NCBI RefSeq assembly: GCF_014203695.1
Contig: NZ_JACHJO010000002.1
Span: forward strand, 449,463 to 513,462
Length of the DNA stretch: 64,000 nucleotides
From: Nocardiopsis algeriensis
GTDB taxonomy: Bacteria > Actinomycetota > Actinomycetes > Streptosporangiales > Streptosporangiaceae
Direction: 5' to 3'
Shown here: piece by piece, positions 1-8,611 of the stretch
Position numbering within the stretch: position 1 is the stretch's first letter
Layout of the letters: the number at the start of each line of letters is the position of its first letter
Notes under the pieces: model-generated
Told to the model about the DNA's origin: nothing
Database searches by the model: none
Seen by the model: only the letters and a program-made list of their open reading frames with translations
Made by a program: the position numbers and the translations under genes

Positions 1-862
1 TCCCGACCGCCAGCCCGGCACCGTGTACATGATCGTCGGGTCCGACAGCCGCGACGGGCTGGACGAGGAGGAGATGCGGGAGCTGGCGACCGGTTATGCC
101 GAGGGGCGCCGCACCGACACGATCATGCTGCTCTACGTCCCCGACGGCGACGGCGAGCCCACCATCGTCAGTGTGCCCCGGGACTCCTACGTGGAACTGG
201 CCGTCCCCGGATGGGGCCAGAACAAGATCAACGCCGCCTACGCCGACGCGGTGTGCGGCACCGGCGACGAGGGCGATGAGGTCTGCGGCGGCCCCGCGCC
301 GCTGGTGGAGACCTTCGAGCGGGCCTCCGGTGTGCGCGTGGACCACTACGTCGAGATCGGTATGGGCGGGTTCGTGGGCATCGTGGACGCCATCGGCGGC
401 GTGGAGCTGTGCCCCGAGGAGCCGATGGAGGACCCGAAGGCGGGGCTGGACATCGAGGCCGGCTGCCAGACGATGGACGGCGGCACCGCACTGGGCTACG
501 TGCGCACCCGCAACTCGCCGCGCGCCGACCTGGACCGCATCGCCCGGCAGCGGGAGTTCTTCTCCGCGCTGGTGCGGAGCGCCGGTGAGCCGTCGACGCT
601 GTACAACCCGTTCAAATCGGTCCCGCTCGTGCTGGCCGGCACCGACACCTTCACCGTCGACGAGGGCGACAAGCTGCGCCACCTGGGCACCCTGCTGCTG
701 GCGATGCGCGGCGGAACGCAGACCACCGCGATCCCGGTGGGGAGCACGCCGACCCTGGACGGGGTGGGCTCCGTGGTGGTCTGGGACGAGGTCCGGTCGG
801 AGGAGATGTTCGCGGCGATGCGCGAGGGCGAGCCGATCCCCGAGAGCGCCTTCCAGGAGTGA
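1..862 (+). CDS. LytR-CpsA-Psr (LCP) family protein, 5'-truncated by the window edge
   Basis: LCP enzymes are membrane-anchored, extracytoplasmic ligases that transfer polyprenyl-linked glycopolymers (teichoic acid, arabinogalactan or capsule) onto peptidoglycan. The reading frame is open from base 2 and a GTG at 23 falls inside the domain core, so the true start with its N-terminal membrane anchor lies outside the window. Visible hallmarks are GSDSRDG, the VSVPRDSYVEL strand with its conserved Arg, the DAIGGVELC segment, and the late R-rich motif (YVRTRNSPRADLDRIARQ). About 285 codons are present. An attachment enzyme upstream of a polysaccharide locus fits, but the locus is 8 kb away and no operon link is visible. 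Family call is strong; the polymer attached is unknown. Confidence 0.9.
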   Translation, partial: PDRQPGTVYMIVGSDSRDGLDEEEMRELATGYAEGRRTDTIMLLYVPDGDGEPTIVSVPRDSYVELAVPGWGQNKINAAYADAVCGTGDEGDEVCGGPAPLVETFERASGVRVDHYVEIGMGGFVGIVDAIGGVELCPEEPMEDPKAGLDIEAGCQTMDGGTALGYVRTRNSPRADLDRIARQREFFSALVRSAGEPSTLYNPFKSVPLVLAGTDTFTVDEGDKLRHLGTLLLAMRGGTQTTAIPVGSTPTLDGVGSVVVWDEVRSEEMFAAMREGEPIPESAFQE

Positions 863-891
863 CTCCGGCCGCAGGAGGCCGCACAAAGAGC

Positions 892-923
892 GGAGGGCCC
901 GTCGCCGAAGCGACGGGCCCTCC
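892..923 (+). terminator. Intrinsic terminator after the LCP gene
   Basis: Perfect 13-bp stem (GGAGGGCCCGTCG / CGACGGGCCCTCC) with a 6-nt loop CCGAAG, 30 bases after the LCP stop codon and followed by a short TTGG. There is no long T-tract, which is common for high-GC actinobacterial terminators. Confidence 0.8.
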
Positions 924-988
924 TTGGTGACGTTCCGTACTGTGCGCGCCTACCCCCCAGCGGGCGCACCGACGGCACGTCGGCTCAT

Positions 989-1046
989 GTGGCAGAGCGG
1001 CTGCAAACCTGCTCTGGCCTGCCGGTTCTCACCGGCGTGACTCCAC
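989..1046 (+). other. Candidate structured element (three-way junction-like)
   Basis: A closing GTGG/CCAC stem (989-992 with 1043-1046) encloses two perfect 5-bp hairpins: AGAGC/GCTCT (994-998 with 1011-1015, 12-nt loop containing CTGCAAA) and GCCGG/CCGGC (1021-1025 with 1032-1036, 6-nt loop TTCTCA). It superficially resembles a tRNA-Cys but the T-loop is 6 nt and lacks TTCRANY, and there is no 7-bp acceptor stem. It could be a small RNA, a degenerate tRNA or chance in GC-rich DNA. Confidence 0.25.
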
Positions 1047-1268
1047 TGTAAGTCAAAGTTCGTGGAAGGCGCGAATCGAGGTCACGTGGCCTATGTCGCA
1101 CCGACGCGCCACGGCGGTGATCCGGCTCCGCCATCTTCCCACCAGCAGGGCCTCCATGTGCACCGAACACGGAAAACTCCCCGAGAAAATCTTCTGCCGC
1201 CGTGTCCGCGAGCGCCCCCCAGGGGGTGTTTCCGGCCCTTCTGACCCGTTCCGCCTCCACATGCCGAC

Positions 1269-1302
1269 GTCCGGCCACTCTCCCTACGGAGGGTGACCGG
1301 AC
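1269..1302 (-). terminator. Hairpin downstream of icd
   Basis: Imperfect stem GTCCGG..CAC.CTCC pairing with GGAG.GTG..CCGGAC around loop CTAC, about 50 bases past the icd stop. No T-tract follows on the minus strand, so this is a terminator by position and stem only. Confidence 0.5.
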
Positions 1303-1352
1303 GTGGCGAAGGTCTCACTCGGGGCGCCGGCTCAGAGCGCCCCGGGAAACGG

Positions 1353-2570
1353 TCAGGCGAGGCGCTTGGACAGGTTCTCGTCCAGAGCCGCGAGGAACTG
1401 CTCGGTGGTCAGCCACTCCTGGTCGCCGCCGACGAGCAGGGCGAGGTCCTTGGTCATCTGGCCGCCCTCGACGGTCTTGATGACGACGTCCTCGAGGGTG
1501 GTGGCGAACTCCTGGAGCTTGGGCGTGTTGTCCAGCTTGGCCCGGTGCTCCAGACCGCGGGTCCACGCGAAGATGGAGGCGATCGGGTTGGTGGAGGTCG
1601 GCTTGCCCTGCTGGTGCTGGCGGTAGTGGCGGGTCACGGTGCCGTGGGCGGCCTCGGCCTCCACGGTGCGGCCGTCGGCGGTGCGCAGCACGGAGGTCAT
1701 CAGGCCCAGCGAGCCGAAGCCCTGGGCGACGGTGTCGGACTGGACGTCGCCGTCGTAGTTCTTGCAGGCCCAGACGTAGCCGCCCTCCCACTTGAGGGAC
1801 GCGGCGACCATGTCGTCGATGAGGCGGTGCTCGTAGGTGAGCCCGGCGGCGGCGAACTTGTCCTTGAACTCCGTCTCGAAGACCTCCTGGAACACGTCCT
1901 TGAACATGCCGTCGTAGGCCTTGAGGATCGTGTTCTTGGTCGACATGTAGACCGGGTAGTTGCGGTCCAGGCCGTAGTTGAGGCTGGCGCGCGCGAAGTC
2001 CTCGATGGACTTGCGGAAGTTGTACATCCCCATGGCCACGCCGCCGGCCTCGGGGAAGTTGGCGACCTCGAACTCGATCGGCTCGCTGCCGTCCTCCGGG
2101 GTGTAGGTCATGGTGACCGTGCCGGGGCCGGGAACCTTGAAGTCGGTGGCCTTGTACTGGTCGCCGTGGGCGTGGCGGCCGATGATGATCGGCTTGGTCC
2201 AGCCGGGCACCAGGCGGGGCACGTTGGAGCAGATGATGGGCTCGCGGAAGACCACGCCGCCGAGGATGTTGCGGATGGTGCCGTTGGGCGAGCGCCACAT
2301 CTTCTTCAGGCCGAACTCCTCGACCCGGGCCTCGTCCGGGGTGATGGTGGCGCACTTGACGCCGACCCCGTGCTCCTTGATGGCGTTGGCAGCGTCGACC
2401 GTGATCTGGTCATCGGTGCGGTCGCGCTCCTCGATGCCCAGGTCGTAGTACTTCAGGTCGATGTCGAGGTAGGGGAGGATCAGACGGTCCTTGATGAAGG
2501 ACCAGATGATCCGGGTCATCTCGTCGCCGTCGAGCTCTACTACGGGGTTCTCGACCTTGATCTTGGCCAT
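1353..2570 (-). CDS. icd: NADP-dependent isocitrate dehydrogenase (eukaryote-like homodimeric class)
   Basis: Oxidatively decarboxylates isocitrate to 2-oxoglutarate with NADP in the TCA cycle. The 405-aa protein begins [20 protein letters not shown] and carries the substrate loop [16 protein letters not shown] near residues 90-105 and [17 protein letters not shown] near 130-145. These belong to the homodimeric subfamily shared with eukaryotic IDH1/IDH2 rather than the E. coli type. The ATG start has GAAGGGA upstream. The DUF3017 gene lies upstream on the same strand. The intervening 184 bp contains an 11-bp-stem hairpin and a palindrome matching the operator of the TamR-like gene at 38.5 kb, so control by TCA-cycle intermediates through that regulator is likely (inference). 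Confidence 0.97.
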   Translation of the reverse strand: MAKIKVENPVVELDGDEMTRIIWSFIKDRLILPYLDIDLKYYDLGIEERDRTDDQITVDAANAIKEHGVGVKCATITPDEARVEEFGLKKMWRSPNGTIRNILGGVVFREPIICSNVPRLVPGWTKPIIIGRHAHGDQYKATDFKVPGPGTVTMTYTPEDGSEPIEFEVANFPEAGGVAMGMYNFRKSIEDFARASLNYGLDRNYPVYMSTKNTILKAYDGMFKDVFQEVFETEFKDKFAAAGLTYEHRLIDDMVAASLKWEGGYVWACKNYDGDVQSDTVAQGFGSLGLMTSVLRTADGRTVEAEAAHGTVTRHYRQHQQGKPTSTNPIASIFAWTRGLEHRAKLDNTPKLQEFATTLEDVVIKTVEGGQMTKDLALLVGGDQEWLTTEQFLAALDENLSKRLA

Positions 2571-2596
2571 GGCTGTGTGGCTGTCCCTTCAAGTCT

Positions 2597-2624
2597 CCGC
2601 CACCGCCTCGTGCGGCGGTGGCGG
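2597..2624 (-). promoter_or_regulatory. Leader hairpin upstream of icd
   Basis: Perfect 11-bp stem CCGCCACCGCC / GGCGGTGGCGG with 6-nt loop, ending 27 bases before the icd start codon on the minus strand. It may terminate DUF3017 read-through or shape the icd leader. No T-tract is present. Confidence 0.5.
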
Positions 2625-2727
2625 CCTCCGGCTCGTGGCCGGAGCCGTTTCCCGCGCGCTCGGCAATACCCTGATCCCGCCCGGTCTCCGTGCTCTCCGG
2701 GGAGACGGTGGCTTGTCGGTGTCGCGG

Positions 2728-2742
2728 TATCTCGATGTCAAG
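2728..2742. promoter_or_regulatory. TamR-type operator upstream of icd
   Basis: TATCTCGATGTCAAG shares 14 of 15 bases with the box in front of the MarR/TamR-like gene (38487-38506). The core is TCTCGA-TG-TCAAGC. On the minus strand it contains TTGACA, a possible -35 element for icd transcription, so repressor binding would block that promoter. Confidence 0.55.
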
Positions 2743-2754
2743 CTTATTAGACGG

Positions 2755-3108
2755 CTATCCCGACAGCTGCGGCGCCACCCATGCCAGGGCGATGAGGAGC
2801 ACGGCGAGGCCGACCAGGGTCACCAGATCGACCCAGCGGCGCCGGACCGCGAGCATGCCGACCCACTGCTCGGGCAGGAAGGCCCGGAACGCCGCGGCCA
2901 GGAGCAGGGCACCCGCGATGATCGCCGGTCCCCGCTTGAAGTAGGCCGCTGCCACGACGACGATCCCCGCCGCCAGCGCGGAGAGCACGAGCGCGTAGGG
3001 CACCTGTGCCAGCCAGGCGGGCTCCGCGCGCTCCTCGGCCGGCTCCCCCTGAGCGTCCGCCTCCTGCTCGCCCGTGTCCGCCAACTCCGTCAGCTCCAGA
3101 CTGTCCAC
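2755..3108 (-). CDS. DUF3017 family small membrane protein
   Basis: Function unknown. The 117-aa protein has an acidic N-terminal tail of about 33 residues (three EE pairs) followed by three hydrophobic segments at roughly 38-57, 62-80 and 92-113, the last ending VLLIALAWVAPQLSG. DUF3017 proteins sit beside folD, purH, icd or mdh in many actinobacterial genomes, and the arrangement here (DUF3017 upstream of icd, folD-purH close by) matches that conserved neighbourhood. The ATG start at 3108 gives a full-length family member. A TAGACT -10-like hexamer lies about 30 bases upstream. Family assignment comes from length, topology and context. Confidence 0.8.
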   Translation of the reverse strand: MDSLELTELADTGEQEADAQGEPAEERAEPAWLAQVPYALVLSALAAGIVVVAAAYFKRGPAIIAGALLLAAAFRAFLPEQWVGMLAVRRRWVDLVTLVGLAVLLIALAWVAPQLSG

Positions 3109-3138
3109 CGCGTCCCTGCCTGTTCGGTATCGAGCGCC

Positions 3139-3166
3139 AGTCTAGGGTGTGTTCCGCGGATGCCCG
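3139..3166 (-). promoter_or_regulatory. Putative promoter of the DUF3017 gene
   Basis: On the minus strand CCTAGACTGG (TAGACT, a good actinobacterial -10) is preceded by GCATCCGCGGAACACA. Nearly the same arrangement, GCATCCACAGAACACGG then CCTAGACTGG, stands in front of guaA. No canonical -35 is visible at 17-18 bp in either. Confidence 0.4.
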
Positions 3167-3349
3167 CCCCGCTGCGCGGCGCCCCGCCGGCTCCCACCAG
3201 TCACGGAAACGGCCCGGCTCCGCTCGGAGGGGCCGGGTGACCGTTACCACCTTCCGCCAGGGCTACAGAGGCGTATTTGCGCGACTTGTCCGTCTGTCTC
3301 CGGAGTAAGCGCGTAGAACGCACGGCAGCCGGGTAGCCCGACTGGAGAT

Positions 3350-4099
3350 GTGAGTGCACCGGTGAGCGAGGACCACCCCCTGATGAAGCCCACTCAACGC
3401 GCAGAACCAACTCCCGTCCCCCGCCAGCAGTCCCTCTCCCACCGGCGCCCCCACAGCCACCGGCAGCGCCACCCCAGTCCGGGAGGAGTCACCGTGGACG
3501 GGCCCTATCTCCGGGTCGAGGAGAGCGGAGAGATCTGTCAGCTGACCGGCGAGGTCACCACCGTCGGCCGCGGGGCGGGGACCGACATCCGCCTCTCGGA
3601 CACGAGCGTCTCGCTGCTGCACGCCGAACTGGTCCGCCGGGGCCCCTACGTCTACGTGGTCGACCTCGGGCTGTCGCGCAACGGCACCAGGGTCAACGGC
3701 CGCCCCATCGCCCGCCGGGTCCTGGAGGAGGGCGACGTGATCAGTTTCGGCAGCGCCCGCTGCCGGATCGGAGGCCTGCCCCGCGAGCAGATCAGCCCCG
3801 ACGCCGACCTGCGCCGCGGCACCGCCCCCGAGCTCACCCGCCGGGAGCTGGACGTGCTCAACGCCCTGTGCCGCCCCGCCCTGTCGGAGGAGGCCTTCGT
3901 GGCCCCGGCCACGGCCCGCGACATCGCGGGGGTCCTCGTGGTCACCGAGGCCGCGGTCAAGCAGCACCTCCTGCGCCTGTACCAGAAGTTCCGCATCCCC
4001 GAGGGCCAGAACAGGCGCACCCGCCTGGCCAACGAGGTCGTCGCCCTGGGGCTGGTGCGCCCCATGCCCGCCGGCGCCGCCACCCGCCGAGCCAGCTGA
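3350..4099 (+). CDS. FHA-domain protein with C-terminal helix-turn-helix domain
   Basis: Likely a phospho-responsive transcription factor. After a basic, low-complexity N-terminus (residues 1-45) comes an FHA domain at about 55-140 with the phosphothreonine-binding signatures VGRGAGTDIRLSD, VSLLHAEL and RNGTRVNGRPI. The C-terminal part (about 160-240) reads ELTRRELDVLNAL ... AAVKQHLLRLYQKF, a LuxR/winged-helix-like DNA-binding fold. FHA domains bind proteins phosphorylated by Ser/Thr kinases, so the eukaryotic-type kinase at 43.5 kb is a conceivable partner (inference). The start is ambiguous: GTG 3350, GTG 3362 or ATG 3383. GGAG at 3344-3347 suits none perfectly. It is followed by the repeat block at 4108-4727. 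Confidence 0.85.
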   Translation: MSAPVSEDHPLMKPTQRAEPTPVPRQQSLSHRRPHSHRQRHPSPGGVTVDGPYLRVEESGEICQLTGEVTTVGRGAGTDIRLSDTSVSLLHAELVRRGPYVYVVDLGLSRNGTRVNGRPIARRVLEEGDVISFGSARCRIGGLPREQISPDADLRRGTAPELTRRELDVLNALCRPALSEEAFVAPATARDIAGVLVVTEAAVKQHLLRLYQKFRIPEGQNRRTRLANEVVALGLVRPMPAGAATRRAS

Positions 4100-4107
4100 C
4101 CCCGCCT

Positions 4108-4235
4108 GTGAGGGCGCCGGCGGGGTTCTGCAGGAGCAGAGCGAACGCCCGAGGAACGAGGGCGTGAGCGCAGCGACGAAGAACCCCGCCCGAAAGGCGC
4201 CCGAACCGGGCTGAAGCGAAGCGGAAGCCCAAAGG
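4108..4235. repeat. Hairpin repeat, full unit 1
   Basis: GGCGGGGTTCT at 4119-4129 pairs with AGAACCCCGCC at 4180-4190. The flanking GGGCGCC/GGCGCCC arms extend the stem and the inner stem is ACGCCC/GGGCGT. The tail hairpin GGGCT/AGCCC encloses GAAGCGAAGCGGA. Confidence 0.8.
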
Positions 4236-4320
4236 GGTACAGGGGCGCCGGCGGGGTTCTGCAGGAGTGGAGCGAAGCGCCGGTCACCCGCAATCACAGC
4301 CGAGCCCCAGGGGGTGTGCC

Positions 4321-4458
4321 GTGAGGGCGCCGGCGGGGTTCTGCAGGAGCGGAGCGAACATCCGAGGAACGAGGATGTGAGCGCAGCGACGAAGAACCCC
4401 GCCCCAAAGGCGCCCGAGCAGGGGCCGAAGCGAAGCGGAGGCCCCAAAGCAAGCACAG
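4321..4458. repeat. Hairpin repeat, full unit 2
   Basis: Same architecture as unit 1, but the inner stem is CATCC/GGATG and the tail stem GGGGCC/GGCCCC. It ends AAGCAAGCACAG, as does the third full unit apart from one base. Confidence 0.8.
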
Positions 4459-4589
4459 TGAGCGCAGCGACGAAGAACCCCGCCTTGAGGGGCGCCCGAA
4501 CAAGGGGGCTTCGGCCGTAGGCCGTCCGTTGAGGGTGGTGGCGGGCGACGGGTGGGCCGAAGCGAAGCGGAGGCCCCAAAGCAAACACA

Positions 4590-4727
4590 GTGAGGGCGCC
4601 GGCGGGGTTCTGCAGGAGTGGAGCGAACATCCGAGGCACGAGGATGTGAGCGCAGCGACGAAGAACCCCGCCCCCAAGGCGCCCGAACCGGGGCCGAAGC
4701 GAAGCGGAGGCCCCAAGGCAAGCACAG
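4590..4727. repeat. Hairpin repeat, full unit 3
   Basis: Nearly identical to the unit at 4321-4458, with a few scattered substitutions. It ends 2 bases before the folD stop codon, so it may also serve as the folD transcript end. Confidence 0.8.
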
Positions 4728-4729
4728 CC

Positions 4730-5575
4730 CTACTGGCGTTCGGCGGCCTCCACCACGTTGACCAGCAGCATCGCGCGGGTCATCGGGCCCACGCCGCCCG
4801 GGTTGGGCGACAGGAAGCCGGCGACCTCGGCGACGTCGGGGGCGACGTCGCCGACCAGTCCGGCGTCGGTGCGCGAGACACCGACGTCCAGGACGGCCGC
4901 GCCGGGGCGGACCATGTCCTTGGTGATCAGCCCGGGCACACCCGCGCCCGCGATGACGATGTCGGCGCGCCGGGTGTGCTCGGCCAGGTCCCGGGTGCCG
5001 GTGTGGCACAGCGTGACGGTGGCGTTCTCCGAGCGGCGGGTCAGCAGCAGGCCCAGCGGGCGGCCCACGGTGACACCGCGCCCGACCACGACCACCTCGG
5101 CGCCCTTGAGGGGGACGTCGTAGCGGGAGAGCAGCTCCACGATGCCGCGCGGGGTGCACGGCAGCGGAGCCTCCTGCATCAGCACCAGCTTGCCCAGGTT
5201 GGAGGGCTGGAGGCCGTCGGCGTCCTTGGCCGGGTCGATCAGGCCGAGGACCCGGTTCTCGTCCAGGCCGCGGGGCAGCGGCAGCTGCACGATGTAGCCG
5301 GTGCAGGCCGGGTCCTCGTTCAGCTCGCGGACGGCCTGCTCCACGTCCTCCTGGGTGGCGTCCTGGGGCAGGTCGCGGCGGATGCTGGCGATGCCCACCT
5401 GGGCGCAGTCGCGGTGCTTCCCGCGCACGTAGGAGTGGCTGCCGGGGTCGTCGCCCACCAGCACGGTGCCCAGGCCGGGGGTGATCCCCCGCTCCTTGAG
5501 CCGGGCCACCCGCCCGGCGAGCTCCTCGCGGATGGACCCGGCGACGGCCTTGCCGTCGAGAACGGTCGCGCTCAT
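4730..5575 (-). CDS. folD: Methylenetetrahydrofolate dehydrogenase / methenyl-THF cyclohydrolase
   Basis: Bifunctional cytoplasmic enzyme that interconverts 5,10-methylene-THF and 10-formyl-THF, the formyl donor for the PurN and PurH steps encoded just upstream. The 281-aa length is typical. Visible motifs are [15 protein letters not shown] (catalytic Lys near 57), [15 protein letters not shown], the NADP-binding [16 protein letters not shown] and the C-terminal [14 protein letters not shown]. The ATG start is preceded by GAGGAG at good spacing. It is the last gene of purN-purH-folD, 26 bases after purH, which couples purine synthesis to one-carbon supply. Confidence 0.97.
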   Translation of the reverse strand: MSATVLDGKAVAGSIREELAGRVARLKERGITPGLGTVLVGDDPGSHSYVRGKHRDCAQVGIASIRRDLPQDATQEDVEQAVRELNEDPACTGYIVQLPLPRGLDENRVLGLIDPAKDADGLQPSNLGKLVLMQEAPLPCTPRGIVELLSRYDVPLKGAEVVVVGRGVTVGRPLGLLLTRRSENATVTLCHTGTRDLAEHTRRADIVIAGAGVPGLITKDMVRPGAAVLDVGVSRTDAGLVGDVAPDVAEVAGFLSPNPGGVGPMTRAMLLVNVVEAAERQ

Positions 5576-5601
5576 GCTTTGCTCCTCGTCCGTCTTGGGA
5601 C

Positions 5602-7170
5602 TCAGTGGAAGAAGTGGCGGGTGCCGGTGAGGTACATGGTCACGCCGGCGGCCTCGGCCGCGGCGACGACCTCCTCGTCGCGCACGGAACCGCCCGGCTG
5701 GACGACCGCCCGTACGCCGGCCTCGGTGAGGATCTCCAGGCCGTCGGGGAAGGGGAAGAAGGCGTCGCTGGCGGCCACGGATCCGTCCACTCGCCCGCCC
5801 GCGCGCGTGACCGCCAGGCGGGCGGAGTCGACGCGGTTGACCTGGCCCATGCCCACGCCCACCGTGGCGCCGCCGGAGGCGAGCAGGATGGCGTTGGACT
5901 TGACGGCGCGCACCGCCCGCCAGGCGAAGGCCAGGTCGGCCAGGACCGCCTTGTCGGCGGGCTCACCGGTGGCCAGGGTCCAGTTGGCGGGGTCGTCGCC
6001 CTCGGCGTCGACGAGGTCGACCGACTGGACGAGCAGGCCGCCGCTGATCTGGCGGGTCTCCACGCGTGCGGCGGAGGGCGCGTCCTTCACCACGAGGAGG
6101 CGGATGTTCTTCTTGCGGGTGAGGATCTCGACGGCCTCGGGGGCGAAGCCCGGGGCGACGACGACCTCGGTGAAGATCTCGGCGATCTGTCCGGCGAGCT
6201 CGGCACCCACGGGGCGGTTGGTGGCGATCACACCGCCGAAGGCCGACACGGGGTCGCAGGCGTGGGCCTTGCGGTGGGCCTCGGCGTTGTCGGCGCCCAC
6301 GGCGATGCCGCACGGGTTGGCGTGCTTGATGATCGCCACGCACGGCTCGTCGAAGTCGGAGGCGGCGCGCAGGGCGGCGTCGGCGTCGACGTAGTTGTTG
6401 TACGACATGGCCTTGCCGTGCAGCTGCTCGGCCCCGGCCAGGCCGTGCGGGGCGGCGCCGTCGACGGTGTACAGGGCGGCCCGCTGGTGCGGGTTCTCGC
6501 CGTAGCGCAGGACGTCCTTGCGGGTGTGGACGGCGGCGCGGAAGTCGGGCCAGGCGGTCTCTGCCGCGGTCTCGTCGGGGGCGTAGGTGCCGGCGAACCA
6601 CTCGGCGACCGCGGCGTCGTAGCCCGCGGTGTGGCGGAAGGCGAGGGCGGCCAGGCGCTTGCGCTCGGCCAGGTCGAAGCCGCCGGCGCGCACGGCCTCC
6701 AGGACCGAGCCGTAGGCGGCCGGGTCGACGACGACCGCGACGCTGGAGTGGTTCTTGGCGGAGGCGCGCACCATGGCGGGGCCGCCGATGTCGATCTTCT
6801 CGATGCAGTCGGCCTCGGAGGCGCCGGAGGCGACGGTGTCTCCGAAGGGGTAGAGGTTGACCACGACCAGGTCGAAGGGGGCGATGCCCAGTTCCTGGAT
6901 CCGGGCGGTGTGCTCGGGGTTGTTCTGGTCGGCGAGGAGGCCGGCGTGCACGGACGGGTGCAGGGTCTTGACCCGGCCCTCCATGATCTCGGGGAAGCCG
7001 GTGACGTCCTCCACGGGGGTGACGGGGACGCCCGCGTCACGCAGCCGCGAGGCGGTGGAGCCGGTGGAGACGATCTCCACCCCGGCCTCGGCCAGTCCCC
7101 TGCCCAGGTCGTCGAGGCCGGTCTTGTCGTACACGCTGATCAGCGCACGCCTGATGGCCTGCTGTGTCAC
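5602..7170 (-). CDS. purH: Bifunctional AICAR transformylase / IMP cyclohydrolase
   Basis: Performs the last two steps of de novo purine synthesis: formylation of AICAR from 10-formyl-THF and ring closure to IMP. The 522-aa length is normal. The N-terminal MGS-like cyclohydrolase domain shows SVYDKTG and STGSTASRL. The transformylase part carries KHANPCG with the catalytic Lys-His pair and ends [10 protein letters not shown]...[11 protein letters not shown]. The GTG start at 7170 is chosen because AGGAGA lies 6 nt upstream and because it overlaps the purN stop as GTGA, implying translational coupling. The frame stays open further upstream, but that part is a shadow of purN. Confidence 0.97.
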   Translation of the reverse strand: MTQQAIRRALISVYDKTGLDDLGRGLAEAGVEIVSTGSTASRLRDAGVPVTPVEDVTGFPEIMEGRVKTLHPSVHAGLLADQNNPEHTARIQELGIAPFDLVVVNLYPFGDTVASGASEADCIEKIDIGGPAMVRASAKNHSSVAVVVDPAAYGSVLEAVRAGGFDLAERKRLAALAFRHTAGYDAAVAEWFAGTYAPDETAAETAWPDFRAAVHTRKDVLRYGENPHQRAALYTVDGAAPHGLAGAEQLHGKAMSYNNYVDADAALRAASDFDEPCVAIIKHANPCGIAVGADNAEAHRKAHACDPVSAFGGVIATNRPVGAELAGQIAEIFTEVVVAPGFAPEAVEILTRKKNIRLLVVKDAPSAARVETRQISGGLLVQSVDLVDAEGDDPANWTLATGEPADKAVLADLAFAWRAVRAVKSNAILLASGGATVGVGMGQVNRVDSARLAVTRAGGRVDGSVAASDAFFPFPDGLEILTEAGVRAVVQPGGSVRDEEVVAAAEAAGVTMYLTGTRHFFH

Positions 7171-7826
7171 CGGTTCTCCTTCGGGTCGGTCGCATCCGCG
7201 ACGCTTCGCGCCGTGCGGCCGAACCGCACGTGCCTGCCGTCGATGGTCCAGCCCTCGCGGCAGAGGCGGCCGACGTTGTCGACCAGCATCTGGCGCTCCA
7301 CGGCCTTGATGCGCTCGTGGAGGCTGGACTCGTCGTCGTCGTCCTCGACGGGGACCGCCGTCTGGGCGATGACCGGCCCGGAGTCGACGCCCTCGTCGAG
7401 GAAGTGGATGGTGGTGCCGGTGATGCGGACACCGTGGGCGAGCGCGTCGCGTACCGCGTGCGCGCCGGGGAAGGAGGGGAGGAGCGCGGGGTGGATGTTC
7501 ACCGCGGGGTACTTGCCGACGACCTCGGGGCCGAGGATGCGCATGAACCCCGCGGAGACGACGAGGTCGGGCGCGTACTCGGAAATACGCTCGGCCAGGT
7601 CCGCGTTCCACGTGGAGCGGTCGGTGTAGTCGCGGAAGGGTACGACGAAGGTCGGTACACCGGCGGCCTCGGCCAGCTCGATGCCGCGGGTTCCTCTGCG
7701 GTCTGCGCCGACGGCGGCGACGCGGACCCCGTAGGCAGGGTCTCGGGCCGCCTCCAGGAGGGCGGCCATGTTGCTGCCCGTGCCCGATATGAGGACCACC
7801 ACTCGCGCGGACAATGCTTCTCCCAT
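7167..7826 (-). CDS. purN: Phosphoribosylglycinamide formyltransferase
   Basis: Transfers a formyl group from 10-formyl-THF to GAR in purine synthesis. The 219 aa include [16 protein letters not shown] for phosphoribosyl binding, [17 protein letters not shown] with the catalytic Asn and His, and [15 protein letters not shown] with the catalytic Asp. It is the first gene of the purN-purH-folD operon and overlaps purH by 4 bases. The ATG start has no clear Shine-Dalgarno; a TTG twelve bases downstream is an alternative. The ~290-bp gap upstream, shared with the divergent gene at 8120, must hold the operon promoter, but I see no purine riboswitch there. Confidence 0.96.
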   Translation of the reverse strand: MGEALSARVVVLISGTGSNMAALLEAARDPAYGVRVAAVGADRRGTRGIELAEAAGVPTFVVPFRDYTDRSTWNADLAERISEYAPDLVVSAGFMRILGPEVVGKYPAVNIHPALLPSFPGAHAVRDALAHGVRITGTTIHFLDEGVDSGPVIAQTAVPVEDDDDESSLHERIKAVERQMLVDNVGRLCREGWTIDGRHVRFGRTARSVADATDPKENR

Positions 7827-8119
7827 GCGTTAGAGAACAGTGCGGGAGTCCTCCTCCCGCTCCGGGGGCACCGGGGGACGGCGCAGCATCCGGATTTCGC
7901 GTGCACCTGGTACAGACGCCAGGCACGGGGTCTGTCGACCCGTCCGCGTCACCACCTTATCGGGCCGGGTAGCGTCGACCCCACGGGGAGTCGGGCGTCG
8001 GCAGCCGGGGGTCGGCCCCCGGGGACCCGACCCGGCCCCGAGATTTGTGACAGCGGGCGCGCTCCGTCCAGGAACAGCGCACCTCGGCGCCCGGGAGGGC
8101 GCCCCCGAAGGAGTGAACC

Positions 8120-8512
8120 TTGACCGACAACCACCCGGACCCGCGTTCCCAGGAGGAACCTCCCCGCATCGAACGAGGAGGCCTGTGGGGCCTCTTCCTC
8201 GGGCTCGCCGGACTGCTGCTGCCTCCCTACGGGGTCGTGCTGTCCGCGTTCGGGCTGGTGCAGGGGGCGCGGGCCCGGCGCGCCGCGCGTCAGAACCGCT
8301 CCGAGGCCCCGCTCGCCCTGATGAGCATGGCGGTGGGGGTGGCGGGCCTCGTGGTGTCCGTCGCCATGCTCGCCGTGGTCATGGTCTTCCAGGAGCAGCT
8401 GCTGGAGTACCGGGACTGCTCGGCTCTCGCGCACACCGTGACCAGCCAGAAGGCCTGTGACGAGGCATGGCTGGAGGGGACCGCGGTTCCCACCTGGGCC
8501 GTCGGCAGCTGA
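8120..8512 (+). CDS. Small DUF4190-like membrane protein
   Basis: Unknown function. The 130 aa comprise a hydrophilic N-terminus of ~22 residues, then two hydrophobic segments: WGLFLGLAGLLLPPYGVVLSAFGLVQG (about 23-49) and a second at about 68-91. They are separated by a basic loop (RARRAARQNR). This hairpin topology resembles DUF4190 proteins, which often have a helix pair with a short Arg-rich linker. The C-terminus (about 92-130) has two Cys and should be outside. The TTG start is supported by GAAGGAG six bases upstream. It is divergent from purN and followed by a strong terminator, so it is monocistronic. Confidence 0.75.
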   Translation: MTDNHPDPRSQEEPPRIERGGLWGLFLGLAGLLLPPYGVVLSAFGLVQGARARRAARQNRSEAPLALMSMAVGVAGLVVSVAMLAVVMVFQEQLLEYRDCSALAHTVTSQKACDEAWLEGTAVPTWAVGS

Positions 8513-8525
8513 CGGGCGCCCTTCC

Positions 8526-8556
8526 GGGGCGGCGGGGTGCTCCCGCCGCCCTTTTT
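8526..8556 (+). terminator. Intrinsic terminator
   Basis: GGGGCGGCGGG and CCCGCCGCCC form a stem of about ten G-C pairs around TGCT-type loop bases, followed directly by five T. It closes the single-gene unit ending at 8512. Confidence 0.85.
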
Positions 8557-8611
8557 CGTGTCCGGAGCCGCACACGGCTGTTTCGCCAGGTGTCAGACAC
8601 CACCCAAGCGA

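Larger units (their letters stand above)
863..1352. other. Intergenic region between LCP and icd (490 bp), no gene seen
   Basis: Convergent gap between the LCP gene (+) and icd (-). It holds the LCP terminator (892-923), a compact multi-hairpin element at 989-1046 and a hairpin near the icd end (1269-1302). Short frames on both strands lack ribosome-binding sites and recognisable domains. I see no protein gene. Confidence 0.6.
4108..4727. repeat. Cluster of nested-hairpin intergenic repeats
   Basis: Three complete and at least three partial copies of a ~125-140-bp palindromic repeat fill the space between FHA (+) and folD (-). Each full unit has an outer stem GGCGCC / GGCGCC, a long stem GGCGGGGTTCT / AGAACCCCGCC, an inner stem (CATCC / GGATG or CGCCC / GGGCG) and a tail hairpin GGGGCC-GAAGCGAAGCGGA-GGCCCC. 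The inner-stem difference between units is compensatory (both arms change), evidence that the structure is conserved. Partial copies: 4241-4276 (left arm only), 4459-4500 (right arm only) and 4554-4589 (tail only). No coding potential and no transposase. Confidence 0.85.

Noticed and set aside
989..1046. tRNA-Cys candidate
   Set aside because: CTGCAAA is present, but the T-loop is only 6 nt without TTCRANY, there is no 7-bp acceptor and the anticodon stem does not pair.
1293..2750. 485-aa reading frame opposite icd
   Set aside because: Antisense shadow: the icd reading shows clear family motifs on the other strand, while this frame is low-complexity Val/Gly/Leu.
4241..4276. Full copy of the hairpin repeat
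   Set aside because: Only the left arm is present; it is counted as a partial copy.
4108..4727. CRISPR array
   Set aside because: Repeats are 125-140 bp palindromic units without unique spacers, and there are no cas genes.
5605..7629. 674-aa reading frame opposite purH
   Set aside because: Antisense shadow of purH with low-complexity composition and no domain.
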